Source: Tilletiaria anomala UBC 951
Lineage: Eukaryota; Basidiomycota; Exobasidiomycetes; Georgefischeriales; Tilletiariaceae
Length of the DNA stretch: 64,000 nt
Assembly: GCF_000711695.1 (NCBI RefSeq)
Contig: NW_013546988.1
Location: forward strand, 62,001-126,000
Reading direction: 5' to 3'
The notes beneath the pieces were generated by a model. It was not told the DNA's origin. It saw only the letters and a program-made list of their open reading frames with translations, and made no database searches. This document shows, one piece after another, positions 62,303 to 64,000 of the stretch (position 1 is its first letter; the number at the start of each line of letters is the position of its first letter). Both the position numbers and the translations under genes were made by a program.

Positions 62303-62864
62303 ACTGAAAGCTCTCAATCAGGATACAACCAATCGTCGCCGAGCACGGGCACTTTCATTCCCACCCTGAGAGGTCTTGACGGCTCCGTCTCGTAAACGAG
62401 CTGCACATCCACCACTCAACTGCGCAAGATCATCGGCGATTTGCACTATAATTGGGGCACCTTAGCAAGCATCGAAAGCGAAACAGCAGCTGGCCCGTGA
62501 TTGAGCCTTCGCTCATACCTACTCACATGGGTGAACCGTTCATGCTGCTGCTTCATCAGCCGGCTTGCTCATCTCGTGTGTGACATCAATGCGGATCGCA
62601 AATCATTTCTGGTCAACACCCTTCATTAATTCATCCCAGCTTTCAGTCCTCATTGGGCGAATGCTGATAAAACGGTACCAACATCCTTGATAGTACGCAT
62701 ACACATATACTACAATAGCCGCGAGAACGAGGGCGAAACGGGTGCGGATCCAACCGAACACCGCCTCTACCGTTTGAGAAGAAACGGGTAGGGAGCGCGC
62801 TCGTTTCGGTTAAGACGAACTCACCAAGCGGCTTTCAGTGCAACATACGGTTACTCTGGGCGCA

Positions 62865-64000
62865 ATGGAGGCATCAGACACCATGGACACGCAGGACGAG
62901 GCAGTTGCTGTCTTACAAATGTGGAATCCGGGCACATTGAAGGGCTCATCCTCTTCGTACGCTGGCGGCTCGTCCTCCGGATCAGGCGCAGGTGCTGTGC
63001 TCGCAAAGACGGTCGTGCCGGGTGTTTTGCACCTCAAAAAACGCTTACCTGGCAGTAGCAGCAGTAGCGGCGGTGGTGGCCATCACTATTACGGATCCGG
63101 GGCGAGTCATAGCAGCATTGTAAGTGCCGCCGCATGCGCCGGCACTCCGCGATGCAAGCGGGAGACCATTATTGCGAGTTCGAAGCTGGACCCGTTTGGC
63201 AGCACGCCCAGTCCTTCGGTCAAAGAGCGGCCCAGTCGGTCCCGTTTAGCCACAACGGCCAGCAGTAGTAGCAACGGGATGGGCTCGATCGGATTTGCCG
63301 ACGTGGACGCAACGGAAGCACCGCAGCTGATCCCGGGGCCGCAAACGCTGGGTATCAATGGCAGCGACTTGATCATGATCGGCTCGCCTGCTCATGGCGG
63401 ATCGTCAGTTGGCAGCGGTGGCAGCTGGCGGAAAGTGACAGTCGTGTTCAGGCAGCACGGCGTCCTTTCCATCTACAGCGAGGAAAAGGCGCTGCTGCAT
63501 TCCACGTTGATCTCGGATCTGACCGCTTCCGAAGTCAGGAGGGTAGACGACTCAATCTTCCTCCGACCCAACATCATTGCTGTCTCATCTCGCGTGTCGA
63601 CGCTCGCGAGGAGTGTTGGCGCCAGCGCTTGTCGGCTAGGCGTCGGTGTGGGTTGTGCCAGAGGGAAACAATCTCCCGTATCAAATGCATTCGCCACCTC
63701 AGGAGCGTCACCTGGGGGCTTGGGGGAGCACGTATGGCCAAGCAGCGGCAACTCAGCAGGGAACGGCCTCTTCAATGATGACCTCGGCTGTGGCTCAAGC
63801 CCCGGCTCCGGCTCTGGTTCCTTTGCGCTCGAGTCTATCCTGCTTGCGTTCCCATCGCGCATCAAGATGCAGCGTTGGCTCATGGCGCTCCAGGCGTACG
63901 CTGTGCCCGAAATCTACCTTAGCGATGACAAGATTACGATGAGCCGGCTGGGCAGCATGGATGCAGCAGTGTCGGACCAAGCACAGGCGTCAACCAGCCC
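62865..64000 (+). CDS. BUD2-like RasGAP-type protein, N-terminal PH part (runs off window)
   Basis: An uninterrupted frame of at least 378 codons from the ATG at 62865 to the right edge. It shows a pleckstrin-homology domain split by low-complexity insertions: VVPGVLHLKKRLPG near residue 52, then WRKVTVVFRQHGVLSIYSEE, LLHSTLISDLTASEV, RVDDSIFLRPNIIAVSS and, after a Gly/Ser-rich spacer, FALESILLAFPSRIKMQRWL with MALQAYAVPEIY. This wording is what I know from the PH domain of fungal BUD2/CLA2-type Ras/Rsr1 GTPase-activating proteins; the GAP domain itself would lie beyond the window. An acceptor-like TTTCAG at 62832-62837 with open frame after it means an upstream exon is possible and the start is not certain. 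Confidence 0.6.
   Translation, partial: MEASDTMDTQDEAVAVLQMWNPGTLKGSSSSYAGGSSSGSGAGAVLAKTVVPGVLHLKKRLPGSSSSSGGGGHHYYGSGASHSSIVSAAACAGTPRCKRETIIASSKLDPFGSTPSPSVKERPSRSRLATTASSSSNGMGSIGFADVDATEAPQLIPGPQTLGINGSDLIMIGSPAHGGSSVGSGGSWRKVTVVFRQHGVLSIYSEEKALLHSTLISDLTASEVRRVDDSIFLRPNIIAVSSRVSTLARSVGASACRLGVGVGCARGKQSPVSNAFATSGASPGGLGEHVWPSSGNSAGNGLFNDDLGCGSSPGSGSGSFALESILLAFPSRIKMQRWLMALQAYAVPEIYLSDDKITMSRLGSMDAAVSDQAQASTS

Larger units (their letters stand above)
60249..62864. other. Gene-poor interval with repeat copy C
   Basis: 2.6 kb. It contains an AT-rich island at about 61150-61225 (runs of AATATA), repeat copy C at 61485-61700 and a possible tiny 5' exon at 62097-62114. A moderately GC-rich stretch at 60650-61020 has open frames but no domain I know. 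Confidence 0.4.

Noticed and set aside
63107-63883. Minus-strand frames under the RasGAP-like exon
   Set aside because: The plus strand is open for the whole 1.1 kb and carries a PH pattern; the minus frames are Ser/Pro-rich shadows.

Overview
The window looks like ordinary euchromatin from a basidiomycete fungus, most likely a smut-type or yeast-like member of Ustilaginomycotina. That placement is inference. It rests on compact genes cut by many short GT-AG introns (about 50-170 nt), roughly 50% GC, and a fungal gene set: an ENA-type sodium-pump ATPase, a Ste7/Fuz7-type MAPKK, an Akr1-type ankyrin/DHHC acyltransferase, a Kre9/Knh1-like surface protein and Pet191/Coa5. I recognised no rRNA, tRNA, CRISPR array, prophage or intact transposon.

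Layout, left to right. Positions 1-13 kb: EFL1 (60S maturation GTPase; its 3' end lies off the left edge), divergent from NAA10 (NatA catalytic subunit), then a large RhoGEF, a gene-poor 2.5 kb stretch and a small one-TM protein. Positions 13-19.5 kb: prenylcysteine oxidase, ARG8 (mitochondrial acetylornithine aminotransferase) and a three-exon PET191/COA5. Positions 19.5-27 kb: a repeat-bearing gap, a seven-TM receptor-like protein with a long tail, and a membrane-tethered hot-dog thioesterase. Positions 27-36 kb: AKR1, a Kre9/Knh1-like one-TM surface protein and RHO1, which has a 15-nt micro-exon. Positions 36-45 kb: a long promoter-like gap with a repeat, a membrane-anchored aspartic-protease-like protein that lacks its second catalytic Asp, and the MAPKK. 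Positions 45-50.3 kb: a mostly empty 5.3 kb with one possible small membrane-protein gene. Positions 50.3-60.3 kb: the ENA ATPase, a TFIIIC WD40 subunit (TFC6-like), the mitochondrial single-strand DNA-binding protein RIM1 and a METTL21-type protein methyltransferase. Positions 60.3-64 kb: a gap with a third repeat copy, then the 5' part of a BUD2-type RasGAP-like gene that runs off the right edge.

Most genes are unrelated housekeeping functions and no operon-like logic is expected. Several touch small-GTPase, lipidation and surface signalling (RhoGEF, RHO1, AKR1, prenylcysteine oxidase, MAPKK, RasGAP-like), but they are scattered and I see no evidence that they form a system. I found no convincing new multi-gene system. 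The best leads are the predicted dead membrane aspartic protease, the orphan 7TM protein, the Kre9/Knh1-like protein without a visible signal peptide, and an old dispersed repeat family present in three gaps. All exon borders were worked out by hand from reading frame, splice consensus and remembered family sequence, without alignments.
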